Shown piece by piece: positions 17,545 to 28,234 of a stretch of 64,000 nucleotides of DNA. A program made the position numbers and the translations under genes. The first letter of the stretch is position 1. Each line of letters begins with the position of its first letter. The DNA is taken from assembly GCA_963815145.1 (NCBI GenBank), contig CAWFFS010000016.1:124001-188000 (forward strand). Direction: 5' to 3'. The stretch is from JAAZBV01 sp963815145 (GTDB taxonomy: Bacteria; Desulfobacterota; DSM-4660; Desulfatiglandales; HGW-15). The notes under the pieces are model-generated. The model ran no database searches. It saw only the letters and a program-made list of their open reading frames with translations, and was not told where the DNA came from.

Positions 17545-18396
17545 TTATTTAGGCGTATCTTTTGGCAAAGGGATTTTCGGGCATCCATTGGGGCACAGGG
17601 TGATCACATGGACGTAACGCAGTTTCCCGTTTTCCAGCCGGAATGTATGGGCATCGGGTAAACCATTTGCCCCGCCGAAGTCGACAAAGCCTATGACAGT
17701 GCCCATATCTACATCGACTATATAATGCCTGTTTGTCATTGGAACGCCGCCGCCCTTCGGAACCCCGACTGTACAGGAAGGATCCGGGTCGTTGTTGGGA
17801 TTCGTATATGCTCCGCCCTCAATGCGGACACATGGGATACCCCAGGGCACTTTCGCGAAAGATGAGTAATCCTGAAAAATATCAAAGTAGTCGCTTGCTA
17901 CCTGGATAAGCGCCTGCCGGTTACCGCGCTTTTCAACAGGAATAATGTCCCATTTTTCTGTCGAGGAATATTTCAGATAGTTTGCGGCATTGAAAAGCCA
18001 GTCATTCTCATCACTCACCAGGCTTTCGACATCTGATATTTTACCATCCTGGATCTTTAAACGAGTCCCGACCACATAAGGATGACTTCCTTTTGCATGG
18101 ATTATTTCTGTATAGGTCTGACAGGTGTCAACATCGAGAAAACTGCGACTGAAATCAATTGACAAAGGCTCCTGCCAGATACCTTCATCAAAGGGGATCT
18201 CTTTCCTGTTTTCGATATACTTTGCTTCCGGCTTGAGCGGCATCATAGAAGGCGATCCCTTCTTCAGTGCATCAAGATACTTACCGGTAATCTCCTGAAG
18301 TTCGGCCCGGCTGCAATCCGATGAAGCCAGAACTGTTACCGAAATCGATAAAACAATACTGAACAATAAAACCGGCATACTTATTTTACGAATCAT
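17545..18396 (-). CDS. Exported protein with two NTF2/SnoaL-like halves, unknown function
   Basis: 283 residues with a Sec signal (residues 4-24, cleavage near VLASS). The body looks like two related halves: one from LQEITGKYLDALKKG to LKIQDGKISDVESLV, and one from ALIQVASDYFDIFQ to FRLENGKLRYVHVIT. Each begins with a helix of the A-x-x-Y-x-D/L type and ends in an NG-K-I strand, the pattern of NTF2/SnoaL-like folds. Possible structural cysteines are C28, the pair in PWGIPCVRIEGG and DPSCTVG, and two near the end (LCPNGCP). It is the last gene of the minus-strand operon, 25 bases after a Tat-exported NTF2-like protein. A binding or enzymatic role on a small molecule in the periplasm is inferred. 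Confidence 0.6.
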   Translation of the reverse strand: MIRKISMPVLLFSIVLSISVTVLASSDCSRAELQEITGKYLDALKKGSPSMMPLKPEAKYIENRKEIPFDEGIWQEPLSIDFSRSFLDVDTCQTYTEIIHAKGSHPYVVGTRLKIQDGKISDVESLVSDENDWLFNAANYLKYSSTEKWDIIPVEKRGNRQALIQVASDYFDIFQDYSSFAKVPWGIPCVRIEGGAYTNPNNDPDPSCTVGVPKGGGVPMTNRHYIVDVDMGTVIGFVDFGGANGLPDAHTFRLENGKLRYVHVITLCPNGCPKIPLPKDTPK

Positions 18397-18421
18397 ATGT
18401 CCTCCCTGGTAATAGTAAGTG

Positions 18422-19036
18422 TCAAACCTTCTGATAACTTAACATGCTGATCTGCCATTGATCACGCACACGGGTAAAGGCTATATCATATCGGCCGTTT
18501 TCCCAGTATGATTGCGCGGTCATACCCTGTTGCCGTGCCATTTCAGCCAGTGCGGATTGCCATCGGACGGGAGTACAGATCAGCACCTGATTATAAAAGC
18601 TGGCACTGGCCCGTTTACGGTCATCACTGACGGAGATAAGGTTCTGATTTTGAGACTGATCCCGGCGATGGGCAGTATGCAGGCATGATATTTCACGGTT
18701 CCTGTATTCTTCCAAAAACAGCTTTTTCACCGCAGCTTTTCCTGTCAGTCTTATACCTGATAGTTCCACGACTGCATCTTCGGTAAACAGGTCAGTAACC
18801 TCATCAAAAGTTCTGTTTTCAAGCATGGTCGTAAATGCCAGATGCAGATGTTCAAGTAATTCTTTGTCTTCCAGACTACTCAGCTTTTTCTGTAGCTGGT
18901 TCATCTGCTGTCGGTTTTGGGAAGAATCGAACAACTTGGTTGCACCTGCGCCTGCTGAAACCAGACCTGCACCTAGAGCAACCGTGCCTTTAAGAAAAAA
19001 GGAGCGGCGGCTTTTATTGACTTCGTTTTTTTTCAT
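18422..19036 (-). CDS. Tat-exported SnoaL/NTF2-like protein
   Basis: 204 residues. The N-terminus has a twin-arginine motif SRRSFFLKG followed by a weakly hydrophobic, Gly/Ala-rich stretch, so it is predicted to be exported folded. A short coiled helix follows (NRRQMN..LQKKLSSLEDKE). Residues about 85-204 are SnoaL-like: LHLAFTTMLENRTFDEVTDL, FTEDAVVELSGIRLTGKAAV, KKLFLEEYRNRE, and a final strand DQWQISMLSYQKV. This fold is used by polyketide cyclases, dehydratases and ring hydroxylase beta subunits. It lies 9 bases downstream of the MoaF-like gene, so it is in the same operon. Tat export fits a protein that folds or binds a ligand before crossing the membrane. Confidence 0.75.
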   Translation of the reverse strand: MKKNEVNKSRRSFFLKGTVALGAGLVSAGAGATKLFDSSQNRQQMNQLQKKLSSLEDKELLEHLHLAFTTMLENRTFDEVTDLFTEDAVVELSGIRLTGKAAVKKLFLEEYRNREISCLHTAHRRDQSQNQNLISVSDDRKRASASFYNQVLICTPVRWQSALAEMARQQGMTAQSYWENGRYDIAFTRVRDQWQISMLSYQKV

Positions 19037-19045
19037 GGCTGCCTC

Positions 19046-20830
19046 TCATACCTTTGGTCCAAGATATTTTTCTACATTGAATTTGCCGGCATGGCGCGCA
19101 CGTGCGCCAATCACACTCAGGCTCAGGCCATTGGGGCCGACGTGATAACCAAAGCCCGCATCATGCATGGTGCGTCTGTTAAAACAGATTACTCCGAGCG
19201 TACCGTTACAGGCTTCTTCCACCCAGGACATGAGGTATACATCATCCCTCAGTTTTGAGTACCAGGCCGGAGAACTCCACTGCATGCCCAAGGGAGCCGT
19301 CAGGCATGAAGATGGTCCAGGAATAGGAATTTGGGGTGGCATACACGTGCATGGAGCTAAGGCCTCCTCTGCCAGGCTGGTAATTCCAGGTTACTGCTTC
19401 GCCAACAAGTTCATCGGTCCAGCCATGACGATGATAACGCGCCGGTATAATGCCCTCCATTTCGAAAATACCGAAGTAATATGCCGGGTGAGTTTCATTA
19501 TTCCGGTATGGTGTCCCGGTCGTACCTTTCAAAAGGGTGCTTAGACCGGTCTTCATATCCAGTGCCACCATAGCACAGGAGCGCGGGTATTCGGCATCAA
19601 GGAAATGAGCGAAGAAATACAGTTCTTCATCAGGCTCGTAGGCTTCATAAGAATCCTTCCGCCAATTGGAATCACCTTCATAACGCCAGCGCAGTTTTCG
19701 CAGTTCATCGAAGATGTATTCGATAGCAGGGCCATCGTTATCCATCCTGATAGTAAGCGATTTCCCTACCAGTTTGTCCACAAGTTCGGTCTTGTAACCG
19801 CCCATGCCGCCGGCGCCGCTGCCTTCACCTTCGCCAAAGGCATGTGCATGGTTCAGCACCTGATCCTTTACTTCCGCATCGGTCATGACCGGAAATGTAC
19901 GCAATGGACGATAGACCATGCGCATACCGGGTTCGGTCGGACGCTGGCGGTCACCGTAAGGGATTTCCTCCCCGTTGTTGCCGAATTCCTCAAAGGTTGC
20001 GATCTGACCGGTTACTTCGCCTTCACCCCTGAACATGTAATATTCGAGTTCATCCCGTTCGTCAAAACCGAGACGAATTCCTGCCTGCTCCATGGCATGC
20101 AGATCCAGGATATACAGTGTAAGGATGCCGCCAAGTTCGGCTTCCGCGCGGGAGTAAATGAACTGGTGATCATTGATCATGATATAGTCTGCCGGAGCTA
20201 CAGAAAGCCAGTTCTCCACCCGTACGGGTAAGTTCGATAAAAATGGAGGAAACTATGGAGCAGTAGAAATCGAGCGTTTCTACACCGTTATCCTGCTTCC
20301 AGTATATACCTTTGCCCTCAAGTCGGTTCGTAAGGTGATGACGCCCGCCCGGAGGTGTGCCGCCATCATCAACATATCCGTAATAGATCTGACGCTGAAC
20401 TTCACGACGATTGATTCCCGGATCGAAGCCGGCACCGAACCAGGTCTCAAATACAGTGGCCATTCCCGTGTGCCGGTCAATTACGATGGTTATAGCCTTT
20501 GTTTGTTCCGGGAATCAGGTGAGAAATAGAAGGAGTTGCTTTAGTTCCAAGTGCACCATATCCGGTCTTCACTGCTGCTTCTCCGTTGATGGAAACGGAC
20601 ATATCTCTGTTGTCTTGAAATTTGTATTCAAGCGTTGGCCCGGGATGTTCAGGTGTGGGCGCCGGATCGGTTATTACCCTGAGACTCGTGCCGGCAAGGG
20701 TTGTTGAAAAGGCAGATTGGCCCGGAGGGCCGTTTACTGCAGCCCTGAGTTTCTTGATGATTTGCTCTTCTGTTAAACTGGTGAATGGAATACGATGTTT
20801 GGGTTCGGTCTGGTATTTACGCGTAGTCAC
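19046..20830 (-). pseudogene. Double-length MoaF-like protein (three single-base frameshifts)
   Basis: Four minus-strand frames reconstruct one protein of about 594 residues. Deleting one extra base in each of the C/G runs at 20496-20497, 20219-20221 and 19287-19289 gives NKAITIVIDRHTGMATVFET, ELTRTVENWLSVAPADYIM and GSLGMQWSSPAWYSKLRDD, all smooth joins. The C-terminal half matches MoaF (N-terminal LVGKSLTIRMDNDGPAIEY, later LKGTTGTPYRNNETHPAYYF, WTDELVGEAVTWNY). The N-terminal half repeats the plan (LTIVIDRHTG-like strand, DYIMINDHQFIYSRAEAE), so it is a tandem duplication of a roughly 250-residue family. MoaF has a lipocalin-like fold, and its historical link to molybdenum cofactor work is weak. 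It lies between a molybdenum-enzyme subunit and exported NTF2-like genes. Confidence 0.7.
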
Positions 20831-21041
20831 TGTTTACCTCCTGTTGAAGGATGGATTTGATAAATCTGGAGCTGTATTCATTTCAATCTGTCTCTTTCAT
20901 TACAGGCCATAGGAAAGGGAGCTAAAGGAAGCAGGTCTGCGGTGTAGGGCATAAGGTCTAAAAATTTTCCTTACACCGCTTGTCCAGCCATAGCCTTGGG
21001 CGACGGTGGGTAAACCGCATACCTTAGACCTTTCTTTTCTA

Positions 21042-23422
21042 CTATGCCTTTCCCAATGCTTTTAGAACTTTGTCCGGCGTGGCCGGAGGATCAACCCATT
21101 TGCCTATGGCGTTATAAATTGCTGCAATTACAAGATGGGTGTTCGCGAGAGAATGGCTGATACCGTTTGATCCATATGCTGCGTTTCCGGCGCGGGTTTC
21201 CAGCAGTTCCATATCTACAGGTGCGTGATCAAGGATGGTGGGTTTTTTATACTCGAACATATTCGTATTGAGTTTTACACCGGTTTTTTGTCATAGATAT
21301 AATCTTCATATAACTGGCAGCCTTCGCTGAAATACATTACCTGATGGATCTGGCTTTCAAGGGATGTGCGGCGCATAATCTTGCCCGTATCGGCAACCAC
21401 TCCGAATCGGAGTATTTCAACTTCCCCGGTCTCCGTATCTACTGCAACCTCGCACATGGCAACATTCATGGTATCCAGCTTTTTACCGCGTTGATTCCAG
21501 AGAGAAAGAGGCGGTCTGCCGGAATATGTCGCGAAAAGGTTCGCCTTAACGGCCTGCCCGAGCGGAAGGCCTATAGCCGGGATTATTTTTGACAACAACT
21601 TTCCCGTCCTGAAGATCCAGGTCTTCGGGCTTCATTCCCTTAAAGGGGCTGGCAACAGGCGTTGGCCCCGGATCTGCCGATTCCACCCTGTAGGGGGAGG
21701 ATTATCTGCCTCCTCAATTGCTCTCTCCAGGATCTTCTTTTTTAATATATTCGCGCACTCTTTCAGAGCCCAACCGGAAGCGGTTGTTCCGTCACTTCCG
21801 CCTCCCCAGGGTTTATAGGTTTCATGGTAATCGAGTTTGCCTTTGATATCCTCGTAATTCAGACCCAGCTCTTCGGCCACAACCATCATGTTTGCTTCCA
21901 TGATATAGTTACCGATAACCGGTCCCTTGGAATCCAGATGCACCTGCTCCGTTTCTCAGTTCCAGTTTACAGTTAAAGATCATCCCTGAATGCCGCGGGC
22001 ACTGCTGGTACCTGAAGCTCGCTCCATGCATCCTGCCGTCTTTAAGCTTCTTTTCTCCCGTATTGTGCCATTTCCAGTTCATCATCTTTTTCGCAGTTTT
22101 GACACATGCTTCAAAACTGGGTACAGGGTTGGGATCGGTCTGTGATTCGGGACCGTGGAGATTCAGCCTGCGCGATATCTATGGGGTCTTTACCCAGTTT
22201 TTCAGCTATCAGATGTATTCCCAGGGTTATGGAATCCCAGTTCATGGGATTATGCTGACCGCTCACGTACATCTTTCCGCGGTTGCTGTCCACAACATCC
22301 ATGTTCTGTTTAACATTCTGACACCTGGTGGTAAAATAGGGGCCATAGTTCTGGTCCATAGTCGTGCCGAAAATAGAGCTGCCTTCTACGCCGGAATCCG
22401 CAATTGAAAAATCGTCAATGGCAGTAATCAGACCGTTTTTCTTGAAGCCGACCTTCATATGCATGAAGCGCTGGTTCAGGTTGAAGTCATACTGGTCATA
22501 GCGGCTGTTGACACAGCGGACCGGTCTTCCTGTTCTCTTTGCGAGCAGCGGGGTTATCAACTGTGATTTGCGAAGACCCCAGTCGCAGTATCTGCCGCCT
22601 ACCAACATGCACTCCTGAAAGACCTTTTCAGGAGGCATTTGATACATATTCCCTATTGTGCCGGGATCATTCGGGGTACCTACACCTTCTACCTGCAGGT
22701 TCAGACCTTCACCATGGTAGGTATTCCGGAACCACCAGGCAGCCGAACCTATCGGGTTTGGGATATGCCCGGAAAAGGAGGCAGGTTTACATCATATTCA
22801 ATGATATGGTCGGCCTCCCTGAACCCGGCTTCCACATCCCCTGCGTTTATATTTGAATAGGAGACATTGCCTTTTTTAGGCGGATTATTTCCGCCTCCCA
22901 TTCCGAATCCCCCGAAGGCATCCTTCGACATTTGGGGCCGGGGGGCGAATAACCGGGGCATCGGGCTTTCTTCCTTCAAGGATATCCACAACATGTGGCA
23001 GCACTTCCCATTCTATATCGAGATTTCTCAATGCCTCATCACATATGTCTTCATTTTCGGCCACAACAATTGCTCCGATTTCTCCGCCTTCCTGGTCCGC
23101 TGTGTTGGTAAGAATCGGCTTGAGCGTGCCCACTTATCAATTCACCGCTTTCCATCAGATTTTTGATATCTTCATCTTCCCAGGTAAGAATATCTACAAC
23201 ACCGGGTATTTTTTTTGCCTTGCCTGTATCAATGCTCTCTATTCTGGCGTTGGCATAGGGACTTCTTAAAAATTTTGCATGAAGCATGCCGGGAACGATA
23301 TAATCGGCCCCGTATTTTGCTATACCCGTTGCGATGGCATAAGACAGCCTGCCCGGAAGGTTCGGCTTTCCTACAACCCTGAATTTTTCTCTTTGTCCGT
23401 TTACTCCTGCTAAATCAGCCAT
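21042..23422 (-). pseudogene. Atypical xanthine dehydrogenase-family molybdenum subunit (eight frameshifts)
   Basis: Seven fragments plus two linking stretches reconstruct one protein of about 790 residues, the usual size of this subunit. The start has a GAGGAGGT site. The N-terminus reads YIVPGMLHAKFLRSPYANAR, typical of the family. Single-base corrections lie near 23134, 22934-22937, 22768-22770, 22170-22173, 21952-21954, 21686-21688, 21586-21590 and 21284-21289. No other stops occur. The family GGxFGxK loop reads VGGRYCDWGLRK here, and the C-terminal catalytic segment G-x-G-E reads NGISHS, placing His where the catalytic Glu is expected. No FAD or 2Fe-2S partner gene is present in the window. 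It heads the operon that continues with the MoaF-like gene. Confidence 0.75.
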
Positions 23423-23478
23423 TCTGTATACCTCCTCTGGTGTAAAAGAAATCAGGTCAGTTTATAACATATTGGAAG

Positions 23479-25552
23479 TTAAATTGCAGTAACACTTAAC
23501 CTGATCTCAAGTCCTTTTTTTGCTCCGGGAGGCAACTCAAGGGGCATCCTGAAGAGCAGGCTTGATCCCTGATATGTGTGTTCAAAACCTTTCTCGGATT
23601 TTGAAACAGTCATTATCGGGTAAAACCATGTTGTTACTGGCAGGGAAAAATCAAATTTAACCGCGAGTTTATCCCTGTTGTTTATCAGCTCAAATGTTTT
23701 AATATTTATTTCTTCGCCTGTCTCGGATATTTCCCTGCGTTTCGATGTTTCCGGCAAAAAATAATACTTTTCAGGGTCCTGATCGGAGTAGAGATTCAGA
23801 TTGAATTCACAACCGAAGATGTTTGACATGAAATCCATGCCAGTGTTTGAAAAATTATAGTTTATAACTATTTCTGAATTGGAAAAAACAGTGATTAACT
23901 TTGATAAACAGGGTGATACGGTAGATAGTTCAAGTTCAACTTTTATATTATTTTCATTTGAGTCAAAGTTCTTCAGATCGTAAATGTACTGTGAGAGGTC
24001 AGCGTCGGTATTATATTGGGCCCTTGAATAGTTTTCCAGGGTAAGATCTTTCGTAAAATAATGGTCCAGGAGCGATATTTTCGGGTAGTGGTCATAGACT
24101 AGAAGTGACTCAATATTATCTATACCTTTATTGTTGATATTGTGTATCGATGCAATACCGTTGTTCGATGCATTTCCCTCTTCATGTCCTGAATTTATGT
24201 CATAGTGATATGCTTCTTTTTCTCCTGGTCAGTGTATCTGTCAGATTATATGGAGAGGGTAAAAAGGATATATCAAAAATACCTCCTCCCATGGCAGGGG
24301 ATATGCCTATGGTCACAGACCGGGTATGTATGATAATCTCATCATGACCGTCCTTATCAATATCAGTCAACTCATACCCTGTTTTATCTTTGTTCTCTGC
24401 TAAAAGAATTTTATGGGCATGAATAAGATTTTCATGTATGGCACGCCTCAAATGCCCAAGATAAAGCCCCCCGAATACACCATGCCAGTATGCGCAATTG
24501 CACTGGGCACGCCATATAAGAGCCTGTGCTTTTTTATTGGCCGTTGCCTTTTCACTTAAGAAAAGCATCTTTTTATGCATCCGGTTTGTCTCATAATATT
24601 TAACAAGAAAGTTATCCCATATCCCGCCGCGTACAAATGGTCTCCATTCATCCCATAGCCCGTCGTTTTTCAGGCGTTTTATAATATTTTCCAGCGCGTG
24701 CGACCGGTCTGCCGGAAGAGCCCATTCAGTCATTTCCTCATATGATGCCTGCGGCAGATAAATTCTTCCTTTGGGAGGATTGGAAGCAAGGTAGTCACGG
24801 GGAAGGGTAGTTTTGAGCCACTCCCCACTGTCTTCTACGGCTGAGAAAAAATGTTCAAGCCATCCCTTTTGTATTACCCATTCATGTGTTCCTGGCCACA
24901 GGCCGAATTTTTCACCGTCGTCACCATAAACTGCAACATTTCTCCCAAGGCCCTCTTCGTGCCGCAAATGGCCAATAACATCTTCAACCGGTTTGAAGGG
25001 GATCAGGTAACGCATTACCATAGGTGTGGCCAGGATCTTCAGCATATTACCTTCTTTTTCGGTCAAATAGCTCCCGTATATCTGGTCCGGCTTCAATCCT
25101 GAATAATACATATGGGTATCATCCACGATTGTGTATGAAAGTCCTGAGTCCCTGAGTACAAGGGGGAGGGTAGAGTCCCATACCCGTTCGGTAAGCCAGA
25201 AGCCATTCGGCTTTTTACCGAATTTTTCATTTAGATACTCATTCATCATGAGCACCTGGCCGATAGCGTCACGGGAAGGGATCTCTGCGAGCAGAGGTTC
25301 AAAAAAACCGCCTGACAGCATTTCAAGTTGCCCTCTTTGGACCATTTCCGCTATGAGAGAAAGGTTCTCACTCCTGTTTTTCTCTATCCATTCAAGCAGC
25401 GGCCCTGAAAGATGAATGCCTGTTTTTATATTTGGATGCCTGTAAAGGATCTCCAGGAGGGGCTGGTAGCATTTGTCCATTGCCATGCTGAAGACATGAT
25501 CAAAATTACCGACCGGTTGATGACAATGAAGTACCATAACAAGGTTCAACAT
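23479..25552 (-). CDS. GH57 4-alpha-glucanotransferase / amylase-like protein (one frameshift)
   Basis: Start at 25552, chosen for its AGGAGGT site; it lies one base after the stop of the upstream GH57 gene. The catalytic domain begins LVMVLHCHQPVGNFDHVF. It has GFWLTERVWDSTLP (nucleophile Glu) and AVYGDDGEKFGLWP (acid/base Asp), the GH57 motifs 3 and 4 of Thermococcus-type 4-alpha-glucanotransferases. A C-terminal beta-sandwich (DUF1926 type) follows, ending at 23479. An extra base in the T run at 24217-24221 breaks the frame; removing it joins LTRRKEAYHYDINSGHEE smoothly, giving about 690 residues. The probable role is glycogen or maltodextrin rearrangement in the cytosol. The last 57 bases before the molybdenum-subunit gene show no terminator. 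Confidence 0.85.
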
Positions 25553-25553
25553 T

Positions 25554-28038
25554 CTAAATACCTCCTGTAAAGCCCATAAGACGTTCGGCTTGCCTGTATA
25601 ATACCAGTGAATCACGATCCAGTTTTTTTATGAAATCCATGTCAGTTCTTAAACCATTGAATGCATTCTGGCATTTCCACCAATCAAGTACGATTCCATA
25701 TTTATTAATAAAATTAATTAATTTTATAATATTATTTAAGTGTAAGATTATATTTTTGCCCTGAATCTTTTCTATCTGCCCTGCAAGACGCGCTTCAAAT
25801 AATAAAAGAATCCTCTGTTGAGTTAACAGGTTGTCACGGATTGAAACGTTATGATTCTTTTGCGTTATCTCTTCAGGTTCATGGCTGAAAAAATCCAGAA
25901 AACTTTCAGCTTCATCCAAATCAATCGGAAGGTTTTCCGATTTTCTGAACAGCCTGCTGATTAATGCAATAAAAACAAAGTTGAATAAATCATTAAACTG
26001 GGAAGGAATATCCTGTTGCGCAATAGAGATCGCCTCCAGATAATTTTTAATAGGGTCTATGTCATTTAAAAAAGCCCCGTAAAGCCCGCTTTCTATTTGT
26101 TCGGAGATAATTTTGACAACATGTGCCATTAAATCCGGAATCATGTCTTTTAACGTAATGACCCGGGTATTTGTTAAATATTTTTGAACTGAACTTACCA
26201 TGGAATCAAGTCCATCTTTTAGAGGGGGAAGGCCTTTTAATTCTTTCAAAATCATTCTCATAGGTGTATTCATTGATTTCTCCTGCCAGACATACCAATC
26301 TGTTGCTTTGATCATTCAGTGCTATGGCAATCGATCCTGATCTGTCTTCATGGTTCGAAGTTTCGGATGCTGCTTCACATATGTATATGGTTATCTTCTC
26401 TTTGCTGAATTTCTCTTCCCTTGCCGGCGTTACAAGCATTTTTAACCATTCGGGAACCCGGTTCCTGTCAATTCCGCAGGCAATCGCATAATTCGCTAAA
26501 GCAGATAAGGAGTCAATTGCCAGAGGAATTACCTTTTTATTGTATACGTCCATGCCGTTCGTATATTCAGGATCGTTGCACACTGCCTCCGATAGAAAGC
26601 CGGTCAGCCCTTCTTCGAGATCCTCCGCTGAAAAATCTCTGCATATCTCTATTGCTTTTTTCGCATACATAAGTATCTGGACAGCCTCTATACCGGCAAT
26701 ATCATCAAAAAACCAGCCGCAGCTGGTAAACATGTAAAGGGCCATTTGCTGTGATTCAAGGAGCTGAAAGACAATTCCGGTTTCCTGTGCGCTGAGAGGT
26801 TTTGCCGCATATTCAGTTATATAGGTTTTGCGTTCATTTTCATCCGGCTTTAAAAGAAGGTATATATAATTATCTCTCGCTTCCCAGCAGTCTTTTAAAA
26901 GTCCCTTTGTCCTTTCTTCAAAAATAGAAGACAGATGACCATTCAGCCAGTCAAGGCCGTTTCTTAAAGGTGCCCTCCATGATTGAGTCCATCCGGGATT
27001 TTGGCCCACACTGCACCCACAGTTTGAGCGCCATCTTTCCACTCCATGAGCGCAGCTCCATGCGCTGTTTTCAATAATTTCAACTTCTTTTTCCGGCGGG
27101 AATTTTTCAAGAAACTCGCCATAGTTGGTGAGCTTTATATCCCGGTCTTTACTTATCATATCCAGGACCCATGTGAGTGCCATTTCTCCGAATTTAAAAT
27201 GGTGACCATAGGACTCTCCGTCTGTTGCCATACTTATAAGGGAAGGCCCACCTGATGCCGATGAAAATGTATCAGTGATCCTTTTTAGGAATACCTCCCC
27301 TGACGAAAGTATCTTTTCGTAGGCAATCGCCTTTGACAACGGTCCATTATAGAAAAATATATCTATGTAAACATTCTTATCTCCCGTCGGAAAACATCTA
27401 TAGGGGAGGGTACAGTTTATTTTGCCGCCGGAGACATCCTGCCATCCGGCATCATCGATTTTAGTATTAAATGATTTTATAATATGGGCCTGGTAGGGAG
27501 AGAGGATGGTAAACTTGACACCTTCATCAGCCAGCACTGCCAGAGTTTCACGGTTTACAGCGGTTTCGGCGAGCCACATCCCCTCAGCCTTCCTTCCAAA
27601 CCGGTGATAAAAGTCTGCAAGTCCCCATTTCACCTGGGTTATTTTGTCCCTTTTCGATGCAAGCGGCATTATCAAATGATTGTAAACCTGCGCAATGGCG
27701 TTACCATGACCGCCAAACCTCTTGATACTGAGCCTGTCGGCATCTATTATCTGGGAATAAATCCAGGGATTATGTTTTTCAAGCCAATTGAGAAGTGTAG
27801 GGCCGAAATTGAAACTGATCAGTTCAAAATTGTTTACAAGCCTGCTGATATACCCATTTTCACCATGCAGCCTGCTTCTTGTGTTGGGGCCATAACATTC
27901 TCTTGTTACCCTTTCATTCCAGTCATGATAGGGGGAAGCGGATTTTTGAGCATAGATTATATCAGTCCATGGGTTTTCTCTAGGAGGTTGATAAAAATGT
28001 CCATGAATACAAAGGTACTTATCAGTTATTTTATCCAT
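25554..28038 (-). CDS. GH57-family protein with DUF3536-type C-terminus (one frameshift)
   Basis: Two overlapping frames (28038-26206 and 26315-25554) make one protein of about 827 residues. Removing one base from the TTTT at 26235-26238 gives DFERIKGLPPLKDGLD. The N-terminal domain starts LCIHGHFYQPPRENPW and has GMWLAETAVNRETLAVLADEG (GH57 Glu position) and ATDGESYGHHFKFGE (Asp position). A central region with a conserved SxGCSVGQNPGWTQSWR-like segment follows, then a helical C-terminal DUF3536-like part with ITLKDMIPDLM. It is a cytosolic alpha-glucan-active enzyme of uncertain specificity. It is adjacent to, and one base upstream of, a second GH57 gene, so the two are co-expressed. Confidence 0.8.
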
Positions 28039-28148
28039 TAGTCACTCATTTTTTATTCAGGTCAAGAATGTAATTTTATAGAATAATGAAATTATTTTCG
28101 CTTTATTTGATAACATATGCAATAGTATTCTTTTTCTATTTTATTAAT

Positions 28149-28180
28149 GGCTATCAGCCATCAGCATTGAGCTGTCAGCT
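28149..28180. repeat. Short degenerate intergenic repeat tract
   Basis: The stretch is made of slightly varied copies of a CAGC-containing unit (CTATCAGCCATCAGC, then AGCTGTCAGCT). It lies in the divergent gap between the GH57 and M29 aminopeptidase genes. The role is unknown. It resembles short intergenic repeats seen in other bacteria. Confidence 0.4.
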
Positions 28181-28234
28181 TAAAGGATTTGATTCAAAGA
28201 TAGTAAACGGAAGAACAATAGAAAGGAAAACAGT

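Noticed and set aside
22063..22407. Plus-strand frames of 60-115 codons opposite the molybdenum subunit and MoaF-like genes
   Set aside because: They are antisense to segments with clear protein-family similarity and lack ribosome sites.
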